A stretch of DNA of 6,535 nucleotides from Phycisphaerales bacterium (GCA_016763115.1 JAESUL010000288.1:1-6535), one strand, 5' to 3'. Positions 1 to 5,030 are shown, counted from the first letter of the stretch. The notes: generated from the letters alone by a model not told the origin. Program-made: numbers and translations.

Positions 1-144
1 ATCGTGCCGACGAATCGAAAATGGTACCGCGTGCATGTTGTTTCCGAGATCGTCCGCGCGACACTCGAAGCGATGGACCCTCAGTTCCCCGAACCCAAAA
101 TCGATCCGCAAATGGCCAACCAACTGCTCGAACAGATCAGTTAG
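1..144 (+). CDS. ppk2: Polyphosphate kinase 2 family protein, C-terminal fragment (5' end outside window)
   Basis: The first 48 codons are open in frame 1 and end in TAG, giving the last 47 residues of a longer protein. The fragment contains IVPTNRKWYRVHVVSEIVRA followed by a helix ending in DPQFPEP. This matches my knowledge of the C-terminus of PPK2 enzymes, where a (Y/I)VPAxxKWYR segment is followed by a helix and a short Pro-rich tail. PPK2 enzymes are cytoplasmic P-loop kinases that transfer phosphate between polyphosphate and nucleoside mono- or diphosphates. The Walker motifs lie upstream of the window, so the subclass (AMP- or ADP-using) cannot be judged. The gene converges on the minus-strand gene ending at 304, and no clear T-rich terminator is visible between them. 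The family call rests on a short stretch but a characteristic one. Confidence 0.72.
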   Translation: MVPTNRKWYRVHVVSEIVRATLEAMDPQFPEPKIDPQMANQLLEQIS

Positions 145-303
145 ACCGAGTCCCGTCGCCACCATTTACCCTCGCCACCTTGACCACCCTCTCGATCGGC
201 TGCACAACCAGCAAGTCGTGCTCGACACAGGTACGCATTCTCGAATGACTTGGCGAGTGCTGTGGTACTGAGATCATCGACCCAGAACATACCTTGCTCA
301 ATA

Positions 304-966
304 TCAACCCTCACCCCGCGGCCCAACCGCAACCACCGCATCGGCGCCGAAGGTTCCGCGGTAGCACGCGACAAACTCATGAAGCACTTCATCGCTCAGC
401 GCGATGACGGAGTAGTTCTTCATCGACGAGCCCACCATCATGATCGAGTTGCCACGCATCGACACCCCGCCGGCGCGGAACACATGGATGTACACCGAGT
501 CTCGGTGAAGGTCATAATGGAAATGCCCGGCGATCGAAAAGGTCTCGATCGCCTCGCGGGTCGCCATTGCCGAGGACATCCCAAACGGGCGGATACCGGC
601 AACAAACATCCCCACCCAGAACCCCGTGAGCCCAAGAGTGACCACAACTCCACCTAAACCGATGCCCAACGCACCATTCCGCACGCCGGCCAATCCCATA
701 TACACAAGAAGAAAAGCAATGAGAACTATCGCGCCCCCGCCCACCATCGGCATCACCCACGAGCGAGGCATCGCCCGCAGATCAATCTCTTCGCTCCAGT
801 CGCTTTCCACGCCCTCGTCAAGCACGGCCCCAATCAACTCGGCCGCATTGATCAACAGCATCGGCCGCTCGCGTGCCTCCGATAAACACCGGTGCCCGTC
901 GCCAAACCAACTATTCCTGTTCGGAATAAACAACACCCGATTGCAAATGAGCCTCAAAAACACCAT
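304..966 (-). CDS. Hypothetical protein with two transmembrane segments
   Basis: I do not recognise this family. The chosen ATG (964-966) gives 220 residues; an in-frame GTG at 979-981 would add five. No strong ribosome-binding site is visible at either. The N-terminal part (residues about 1-65) is soluble and includes LFIPNRNSWFGDG and MLLINAAELIG. Two hydrophobic spans follow at about 70-91 and 99-124, the second rich in Gly and Val. The remaining about 95 residues (containing HFHYDLHRDSVYIHVF and MKNYSVIALSDEVLHEF) look like a folded soluble domain. The gene lies 79 bases downstream of the zinc-ribbon membrane gene on the same strand, so the two may be cotranscribed with nusG. Oddity: after the TGA at 304, the -1 frame stays open to 141 with plausible protein sequence (DIEQGMFWVDDLSTTALAKS). 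The annotated C-terminus could therefore be a frameshift artefact or a real frameshift. Confidence 0.72.
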   Translation of the reverse strand: MVFLRLICNRVLFIPNRNSWFGDGHRCLSEARERPMLLINAAELIGAVLDEGVESDWSEEIDLRAMPRSWVMPMVGGGAIVLIAFLLVYMGLAGVRNGALGIGLGGVVVTLGLTGFWVGMFVAGIRPFGMSSAMATREAIETFSIAGHFHYDLHRDSVYIHVFRAGGVSMRGNSIMMVGSSMKNYSVIALSDEVLHEFVACYRGTFGADAVVAVGPRGEG

Positions 967-1045
967 GGCTGATCTTACCACAAACCAACAAAGCTGCCCA
1001 CCAAACCAACCATGGCTGCTGGAACTGGTTGCCTCCGCGGGGGAT

Positions 1046-1408
1046 TCACTTCACCCACTTTTTCCACGGCTTGCCGAGCGGTTCGGGGTCCCAGTCCGCG
1101 CCGCATTCTGGGCATCTGGTTTGGTTGTCGAGCAAGTCGTAGTCGCAGGCGAAACAGAGTTTGCCGTTGCGGGCCTTGAATCGTTTGGTGTACCGCATGG
1201 TTCGGCGAAGGATAACCGCGCTCCACAGCAACGAGAGTATCGGTCCACTCAGAAGCATGACCAAGAACCACACACGGTTGTTGATGATCTGCCTGGCTGT
1301 GAATAAATCGAGCCCAATAAACGCCAAAATCACCAACGAGAAAATAATTGGTAAGAACGAAGCGAGCAATATGGGCACTTGACATCGCCGAAAATACCAC
1401 CTCGGCAT
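1046..1408 (-). CDS. Small membrane protein with C-terminal zinc ribbon
   Basis: The protein has 120 residues. Two hydrophobic spans lie at about 11-34 and 46-67, followed by a basic linker (RRTMRYTKRFKARNGK). A C-terminal treble-clef or zinc-ribbon-like module then follows: LCFACDYDLLDNQTRCPECG, with Cys pairs spaced CxxC and CxxC about 10 residues apart. From general knowledge, short membrane proteins ending in a 'CxxCxYDL...RCPECG' ribbon are very common in Planctomycetota and mostly uncharacterised. The ribbon presumably binds zinc and, from the positive linker, probably faces the cytoplasm (inference). The gene starts 31 bases after the nusG stop on the same strand, so it may be the next gene of that operon, in the place normally held by rplK. 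The ATG is preceded by GGAAG almost directly adjacent, so the start is not strongly supported. Function unknown. Confidence 0.8.
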   Translation of the reverse strand: MPRWYFRRCQVPILLASFLPIIFSLVILAFIGLDLFTARQIINNRVWFLVMLLSGPILSLLWSAVILRRTMRYTKRFKARNGKLCFACDYDLLDNQTRCPECGADWDPEPLGKPWKKWVK

Positions 1409-1439
1409 CTTCCATTTGATCGGCGAGCTGTCGATCTGA

Positions 1440-2108
1440 TTACCCGTCCTCGGCCTTGGAGATCATCCACTCCTCGAGATCAACCGGGGCCCGGCGACCG
1501 AAGATCGACACGAGCACACGGACGGTGCCCTTTTCGGGGAACAACTCGTCGACCGTGCCCTCGTAGTTCTCGAAAGCACCCTCGCGGATGATGACGGCCT
1601 CGCCCTTCTCGAACGAGAGCTTGATCGTTGGCTCGTCCTCGGGTGTTTGTGAATCGAGGAGCATTTTCTCGGCTTCGTGCATCTCCATCGCGGTCGGGCG
1701 ACCGGCGGTGCCGATGAAATCACCCACACCGGTGGTTTCTTTGATGAGGAAGAAGATGTCTTGGGGGATGCGTCCGTCCTCTTCGAGTTTCATCTCGACA
1801 AAGACATAGCCCGCATAGAGTTTTTCTTCTTTGATCTTCGCCTTGCCGCCCTTGATCGTTTTGATCTTCTCGGTCGGCACCAAGATCCGCCCGACGAGGT
1901 GGGTCATGCTCTCGATCTGAATCTTGCGCAGCAGCGTGTTCTGGACCGAGTTCTCTTTGTTAGACGCGACGCGGAGCACGAACCACTGCATGCCCTCTTG
2001 GACCAATGGCTCATCGTGCCCGATCATGCCCTCGATTGTCGAGTCGGGCTTGGATGCCGATGCGTCCTCGGTGTTGTTGTGCTTGTTGTTTGTGTTGTTC
2101 TCTTCCAC
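1440..2108 (-). CDS. nusG: Transcription termination/antitermination factor NusG
   Basis: NusG binds RNA polymerase through its NGN domain. Its KOW domain contacts Rho or ribosomal protein S10, coupling transcription to termination or translation. The protein has 222 residues against 181 in E. coli. The NGN domain spans about 40-150, beginning MQWFVLRVASNKENSVQ and including LVPTEKI and the GYVFVEM core strand. The KOW domain spans about 165-216, with FEKGEAVIIREGAFENYEGTV and the near-invariant VSIFGRRAPVDLE. The extra length is an N-terminal tail of about 39 residues, rich in Asn, Glu and Asp. The start is GTG at 2106-2108, preceded by GGAG seven bases away. The internal ATG at 1989-1991, which would give a standard-length protein, has AGAGG only two bases upstream, so the GTG is preferred. 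The gene lies 45 bases after secE, as in most bacteria. It is followed by a zinc-ribbon membrane gene, not rplK. Confidence 0.96.
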   Translation of the reverse strand: MEENNTNNKHNNTEDASASKPDSTIEGMIGHDEPLVQEGMQWFVLRVASNKENSVQNTLLRKIQIESMTHLVGRILVPTEKIKTIKGGKAKIKEEKLYAGYVFVEMKLEEDGRIPQDIFFLIKETTGVGDFIGTAGRPTAMEMHEAEKMLLDSQTPEDEPTIKLSFEKGEAVIIREGAFENYEGTVDELFPEKGTVRVLVSIFGRRAPVDLEEWMISKAEDG

Positions 2109-2115
2109 GGGAGTG

Positions 2116-2119
2116 CTCC
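2116..2119 (-). promoter_or_regulatory. Ribosome-binding site supporting the GTG start of nusG
   Basis: On the minus strand GGAG lies seven bases before GTG at 2108-2106. It decides between the long NusG (GTG) and a shorter one starting at the NGN domain. The site lies 11 bases after the 3' arm of the intercistronic hairpin at 2131-2148. Confidence 0.55.
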
Positions 2120-2130
2120 GTTGAGCCTGT

Positions 2131-2148
2131 GCAGCGGTCGCCCGCTGC
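2131..2148 (-). other. Intercistronic hairpin between secE and nusG with a GCGA tetraloop
   Basis: On the minus strand GCAGCGG-GCGA-CCGCTGC forms a perfect 7-bp stem closed by a GNRA-type tetraloop. It lies in the 45-base gap, beginning 5 bases after the secE stop and ending just before the nusG ribosome-binding site. No T-run follows, so it is not an intrinsic terminator. An mRNA-stability, processing or translational-coupling role is an inference. Confidence 0.6.
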
Positions 2149-2153
2149 GTGTG

Positions 2154-2864
2154 TTAGTTCTGAAGGACGCCGATCCAGGTAAACAACTTGGCGAAGATGG
2201 TGTCCACGCCGAAGAGGAATCCTGCGATCAAGAAGGTTGCGGTGATGACCACGATGGTCGATCCTTTGACCTCGCGGTACGAGGTCCAGTTGACTTTTTT
2301 CATCTCGCCGTCGGTGGCGATCAGGAAACCGACGGTCTTGCGGTATGACCCAACATAGATGTACAGCGCGGTCGCACCGATGAGCATGATCGCCCCGGCG
2401 GTGCCCGCCTGCAGGTACAGCACCGGGAAGATCGGGGTGCTTGATGCACCCTTGACCCGGGCACTCATCGTGGGAGATTCACCCGGTTTTTCAATAGCAA
2501 CTCGCAGCGATTCGCCGCCACGCTTGGCGACCTCGGGCGAACTGAACGAGTTGATCACGATCTTGGCGTTGGCGCCCTTGCCGACCTCGAACGATTCGAT
2601 CAATGCGCTCCCGAAGACCTCGTAGATGTCATCTTCGTCCACGCTGATGTTCTCGGCGTATCTGTAGAGGTTGATGGTGTCACCGACCGCCCCGACGCCT
2701 TGGGTGCCGTTGGTCGCCAGTGTCCACGAACGGATCGGCAGACGGACGGTCTCGGCCTGTCCCCAGCCCCAACCAGCGCCCGCGAGGATCAGTAGACCCA
2801 CAAATGCGGCGCTCATCACGCGGACCCAGTATCCCTGCCCCGGTTTATATATTCCAAACGACAT
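2154..2864 (-). CDS. secE: Preprotein translocase subunit SecE, long form with extracytoplasmic insert
   Basis: SecE clamps SecY in the SecYEG protein-conducting channel of the inner membrane. The diagnostic part is the C-terminus: FLIATDGEMKKVNWTSYREV (about residues 180-199), the amphipathic 'ExxKVxWPS' helix with Trp-Thr in place of the common Trp-Pro. A final membrane helix (about 202-222) follows. The N-terminus MSFGIYKPGQGYWVRVMSA leads into a first span (about 17-35). A second span lies at about 147-172. Between spans one and two is a Ser/Gly/Glu-rich segment of about 110 residues, predicted to be outside the cytoplasm. The three-span plan is that of E. coli SecE (127 residues), but this protein has 236. 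The ATG at 2862-2864 is chosen because it begins the conserved-looking 'YKPGQGYW' segment and has GAGAGG upstream; an in-frame GTG at 2898-2900 would add 12 unlikely residues. The neighbours tRNA-Trp and nusG support the call. Confidence 0.93.
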   Translation of the reverse strand: MSFGIYKPGQGYWVRVMSAAFVGLLILAGAGWGWGQAETVRLPIRSWTLATNGTQGVGAVGDTINLYRYAENISVDEDDIYEVFGSALIESFEVGKGANAKIVINSFSSPEVAKRGGESLRVAIEKPGESPTMSARVKGASSTPIFPVLYLQAGTAGAIMLIGATALYIYVGSYRKTVGFLIATDGEMKKVNWTSYREVKGSTIVVITATFLIAGFLFGVDTIFAKLFTWIGVLQN

Positions 2865-2876
2865 GGCTCGTATGAA

Positions 2877-2882
2877 CCTCTC
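2877..2882 (-). promoter_or_regulatory. Ribosome-binding site of secE
   Basis: GAGAGG on the minus strand lies 12 bases before the ATG at 2864. The spacing is somewhat long, but it supports this ATG over the GTG at 2900, which lies inside the upstream hairpin region. Confidence 0.4.
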
Positions 2883-2887
2883 GTGAA

Positions 2888-2928
2888 GCCCGCACCACAC
2901 GCTGTTGACGAGGCGTGATTCTGCGGGC
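2888..2928 (-). other. Two-part hairpin between tRNA-Trp and secE
   Basis: On the minus strand the arms GCCCGCA (2928-2922) and TGCGGGC (2894-2888) pair over 7 bp. Inside them CACGC (2917-2913) pairs with GCGTG (2902-2898) over 5 bp, separated by a small internal loop and closing a 10-base loop. It lies between the 3' end of tRNA-Trp and the secE ribosome-binding site. There is no T-run after it. A role as a processing site separating tRNA from mRNA, or in protecting the secE mRNA 5' end, is inference. Confidence 0.6.
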
Positions 2929-2947
2929 GTTGACCATCAGACTTCAA

Positions 2948-3021
2948 CACGGCAGGAAGGATTCGAACCTACGACCGTCGGATTTGGAATCCGATGCTCT
3001 ACCAGACTGAGCTACTGCCGT
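2948..3021 (-). tRNA. trnW: tRNA-Trp (anticodon CCA)
   Basis: This is a complete cloverleaf of 74 bases. The acceptor stem is ACGGCAG/CTGCCGT (7 perfect pairs), the D stem GCTC/GAGC, and the anticodon stem TCGGA/TCCGA with loop TTCCAAA (anticodon CCA). The variable loop is CGGTC and the T arm GTAGG-TTCGAAT-CCTTC. The discriminator base is G73, the usual one for bacterial tRNA-Trp. The 3' CCA is not encoded. The T stem carries one T-T mismatch at its second pair. It sits between rpmG and secE, the position where tRNA-Trp occurs in many bacterial tuf-rpmG-secE-nusG clusters. No promoter of its own is evident, so it is probably excised from a longer transcript. Confidence 0.96.
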
Positions 3022-3150
3022 AGCTTTCCATTCTCGGGTGCGGATGAGACTGCTTCAGAGCCGCACACCCCTCACTTGACAGTCCAGCGGGGCCGACCGG
3101 GATTTCACCCCTGTCGCAACCGCCCCGATTCCCCAGAGCGGTCTTGTAGA

Positions 3151-3330
3151 TTACTTGCGCTTGATCTTGTGCAGCGTGTGCTTGCGGAGCCTCGGGGAGT
3201 ACTTGTTGAAGCCCTCCTTGATGCGGTCCTCGATGCCACCCTTGATGTTGATCGAGGTGCGGTAGTTCAGATCGTTGGTCTCGGTGCATTGCAGCCAGAC
3301 ATACTCGCGTGCGTTTGATTTCTTGGCCAT
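3151..3330 (-). CDS. rpmG: 50S ribosomal protein L33, zinc-independent-looking form
   Basis: This 59-residue protein of the large ribosomal subunit lies near the E site. The family signature is clear: NYRTSINIKGG in the middle and the basic tail YSPRLRKHTLHKIKRK, with a TAA stop. In zinc-binding L33 two CxxC pairs hold a metal. Here only Cys15 (LQCTET) remains, and the second pair is replaced by SPRL, so this is a 'C-minus' type and zinc binding is not expected. The start ATG is preceded by AGAGGAG six bases upstream, one of the strongest ribosome-binding sites in the window. It lies between tuf and tRNA-Trp, its usual place. Confidence 0.96.
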   Translation of the reverse strand: MAKKSNAREYVWLQCTETNDLNYRTSINIKGGIEDRIKEGFNKYSPRLRKHTLHKIKRK

Positions 3331-3336
3331 TACAGA

Positions 3337-3343
3337 CTCCTCT
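3337..3343 (-). promoter_or_regulatory. Strong ribosome-binding site of rpmG
   Basis: AGAGGAG on the minus strand lies six bases before the rpmG ATG. It fixes the start of this short gene and is a closer match to the anti-Shine-Dalgarno sequence than those of secE or nusG. Confidence 0.7.
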
Positions 3344-3353
3344 TTTCGTCAAA

Positions 3354-3370
3354 GACCCGCCCACCGGGTC
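3354..3370 (-). other. Hairpin just upstream of the rpmG ribosome-binding site
   Basis: On the minus strand GACCCG-GTGGG-CGGGTC forms a perfect 6-bp GC-rich stem with a 5-base loop, followed by TTTGACG. It ends 10 bases before the AGAGGAG site. The T-run is too short for a confident terminator. It could be a leader hairpin, a processing site or a weak attenuator. Confidence 0.4.
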
Positions 3371-3415
3371 GATGCTTCTGTCATTTGATTGGGTTCTTGT
3401 GAACCTCTTTTTCGG

Positions 3416-3448
3416 AAAAGCGGCCCACCGGCTTTCACCGATGGGCCG
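3416..3448 (-). terminator. Possible weak intrinsic terminator between tuf and rpmG
   Basis: On the minus strand the arms CGGCCCATCGG and CCGGTGGGCCG pair over 11 bp (one G-U), closing the loop TGAAAG, and are followed by CTTTTCC. The stem is strong but the T-run is short and interrupted, so partial read-through is likely. A leaky terminator here would lower rpmG-tRNA-Trp-secE-nusG expression relative to tuf (inference). It lies about 65 bases after the tuf stop. Confidence 0.45.
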
Positions 3449-3513
3449 AACGCTTGCACGCTGGGGCTGCTTCATCCGCTGTTGCCAGCGACGAGGTGCA
3501 ACCCCAACGGTGA

Positions 3514-4734
3514 CTATTCGAGGATCTCGGTGACGGTGCCCGAACCGATGGTCCGTCCGCCTTCACGCACAGCGAAACGCAGACCGGTTTCCATCGCTAC
3601 GGATTTTTCACCGAGGTCGATTTCCATGGTCACATTGTCGCCCGGCATGCACATTTCTGCCTTTGCGCCGCCATCGCCGTACAACTCATGGACCTGACCG
3701 GTCACATCGGTTGTGCGGAAGTAGGACTGGGGCTTGTAGCCCGCGAAGAACGGGGTATGACGCCCACCCTCGTCCTTGGTCAGGACATAGACCTGGCCCT
3801 TGAACTTGGTGTGTGGCTTGATCGAACCGGGCTTGCAGATAACCTGCCCACGCTGGATGTCGTTCTTTTCAACACCGCGAAGCAGGATACCGACATTGTC
3901 GCCGGCCTGACCCTGATCGAGGCTCTTGTTGAACATTTCAACACCGGTGACGGTTGTTGCTATGTTATCTTTGACAAGACCAACAACCTCGGCTGCGTCG
4001 CCGACCTTGACCACACCACGCTCTACACGACCGGTTGCCACGGTACCGCGGCCCTTGATCGAGAAGACATCTTCCACCGAGATGAGGTAAGGCTTATCAA
4101 TCTCACGCTCTGGCTCGGGGATGAAGGTGTCGATCGCGTGGAACAAGTCGTCGATGGGCTTGCAGATCTCGTCATCCTTTGGATTCTCGAGTGCTGCCCT
4201 GGACTGACCACGGATGATCGGGGTGTCGTCGCCGGGGAAGTTGTACTTGTCGAGCAACTCCCTGATTTCCATCTCGACGAGGTCGAGCAGTTCGTCATCG
4301 TCAACAAGGTCAATCTTGTTCATAAAGACGAGGATATGAGGCACACCCACCTGGCGAGCGAGCAGCACATGCTCACGCGTCTGAGGCATGGGGCCCGAGT
4401 CGGCAGCAACCACGAGGATTGCGCCGTCCATCTGGGCCGCACCGGTAATCATGTTCTTGACGAAATCCGCGTGACCCGGGCAATCGACATGCGCGTAGTG
4501 ACGGAGTTCTGTTTCATACTCGACATGTGCGGATGCAATGGTCACGGTCTTGTTGGCGTCACGCACGGTACCACCCTTGGTGATTTCCGCGTATGTCTTT
4601 GCGCCTTGAACCAGACCCTTTGCGTCAGCGCGAGCAACCATGGCCGCGGTCAGGGTGGACTTCCCGTGGTCAATGTGCCCGATGGTGCCGACATTCACAT
4701 GCGGCTTGTTCCGCTCGAAAGTTCCCTTGGCCAT
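3514..4734 (-). CDS. tuf: Elongation factor Tu with divergent switch I and G5 motifs
   Basis: EF-Tu is a GTPase that brings aminoacyl-tRNA to the ribosomal A site. The protein has 406 residues, slightly long (E. coli 394). Domain 1 (about 1-210) has the P-loop GHIDHGKS (19-26), DCPG (84-87) followed by catalytic His88, and NKID (139-142). Domains 2 and 3 are ordinary: EDVFSIKGRGTVATGRVERG (221-240), then GGRHTPFFAGYKPQ and the tail VREGGRTIGSGTVTEILE. Two spots are odd. Switch I normally reads RGITI; here it is KTVTI (62-66), with the metal-binding Thr (Thr65) kept and the loop before it three residues longer and different. The guanine-contacting SAL of G5 is QSR (177-179) by simple alignment. 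Overall conservation indicates a working EF-Tu. The start ATG has AAGAGG eight bases upstream. tRNA-Thr(GGT) precedes it and rpmG follows. A second tuf copy elsewhere cannot be excluded. Confidence 0.97.
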   Translation of the reverse strand: MAKGTFERNKPHVNVGTIGHIDHGKSTLTAAMVARADAKGLVQGAKTYAEITKGGTVRDANKTVTIASAHVEYETELRHYAHVDCPGHADFVKNMITGAAQMDGAILVVAADSGPMPQTREHVLLARQVGVPHILVFMNKIDLVDDDELLDLVEMEIRELLDKYNFPGDDTPIIRGQSRAALENPKDDEICKPIDDLFHAIDTFIPEPEREIDKPYLISVEDVFSIKGRGTVATGRVERGVVKVGDAAEVVGLVKDNIATTVTGVEMFNKSLDQGQAGDNVGILLRGVEKNDIQRGQVICKPGSIKPHTKFKGQVYVLTKDEGGRHTPFFAGYKPQSYFRTTDVTGQVHELYGDGGAKAEMCMPGDNVTMEIDLGEKSVAMETGLRFAVREGGRTIGSGTVTEILE

Positions 4735-4771
4735 CGTAAATACCTCTTACTTCAACAGTGTTCCGGACGCC

Positions 4772-4790
4772 GATCAAGTCATACTTGATC
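4772..4790 (-). repeat. Perfect inverted repeat in the tuf leader
   Basis: GATCAAG-TATGA-CTTGATC (minus strand) has 7-bp arms and a 5-base spacer. It ends 37 bases before the tuf ATG and 23 bases before its ribosome-binding site. It could be a leader RNA hairpin or a dimeric DNA-binding site. The stem is only moderately stable. No matching second copy is seen in the window. Confidence 0.5.
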
Positions 4791-4814
4791 CAATGAACGC
4801 CCATCATTTTTTCC

Positions 4815-4834
4815 GTCGACCGTTCGCGGCCGAC
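4815..4834 (-). other. Hairpin in the tRNA-Thr to tuf spacer
   Basis: On the minus strand GTCGGCCG-CGAA-CGGTCGAC forms an 8-bp stem with one G-U pair and a 4-base loop. On the plus strand the same position is an A-C mismatch, so the structure fits better as minus-strand RNA. It is followed by GGAAAAAATG, not by T residues, so it is not a terminator. It lies in the middle of the 217-base tRNA-Thr to tuf spacer, which otherwise shows no gene and no convincing promoter (only an isolated TATGAT at 4890-4895). Confidence 0.5.
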
Positions 4835-4951
4835 AGTTATTCCATTTGTCATTCTCAAGCACCCCGAGAAACACTCGAAATACCCGAAAATCATATGCCC
4901 AGATGCTTCCATAAGCACCCAAGCGAGACCCCCGCGAGGCGGAAATCCCAA

Positions 4952-5023
4952 AGCCGCTAGTGGGACTTGAACCCACGACCTCACCCTTACCAAGGGTGTG
5001 CTCTACCACTGAGCTACAGCGGC
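4952..5023 (-). tRNA. trnT: tRNA-Thr (anticodon GGT)
   Basis: This is a complete cloverleaf of 72 bases. The acceptor stem is GCCGCTG/TAGCGGC (last pair G-T), the D stem GCTC/GAGC with a short AGTGGTA loop, and the anticodon stem CACCC/GGGTG with loop TTGGTAA (anticodon GGT, reading ACC and ACU). The variable loop is AGGTC and the T arm GTGGG-TTCAAGT-CCCAC, perfectly paired. The discriminator base is T, and CCA is not encoded. It lies 217 bases upstream of tuf on the same strand, as thrT(GGU) does before tufB in E. coli. A sigma70-like promoter lies about 70 bases upstream. It is probably cotranscribed with tuf and then cut out. Confidence 0.97.
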
Positions 5024-5030
5024 GATGACA

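Noticed and set aside
626..1306. A 226-codon plus-strand frame in the left part
   Set aside because: It spans the intergenic gap and runs antisense to two better-supported minus-strand genes. It shows no motif or ribosome-binding site.
975..1415. A 146-codon minus-strand frame overlapping the zinc-ribbon gene
   Set aside because: The overlapping 120-residue frame has two membrane spans and a clean CxxC/CPEC ribbon. The longer frame has neither and is an out-of-frame reading.
1677..2348. A 223-codon plus-strand frame opposite nusG and secE
   Set aside because: It crosses two well-supported genes on the opposite strand and its composition (Asp/His/Leu/Val-rich) is typical of antisense translation.
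3075..3080. TTGACA on the plus strand between rpmG and tRNA-Trp
   Set aside because: No acceptable -10 box lies 16-18 bases downstream and no plus-strand gene follows.
3688..4788. A 366-codon open frame on the plus strand opposite tuf
   Set aside because: It is the antisense shadow of a highly conserved, codon-biased gene. Its product has no recognisable features and tuf is certain.
4890..4895. TATGAT on the minus strand as a separate tuf promoter
   Set aside because: No -35 box is found at a suitable distance. It may be a weak internal promoter but the sequence alone does not support a call.
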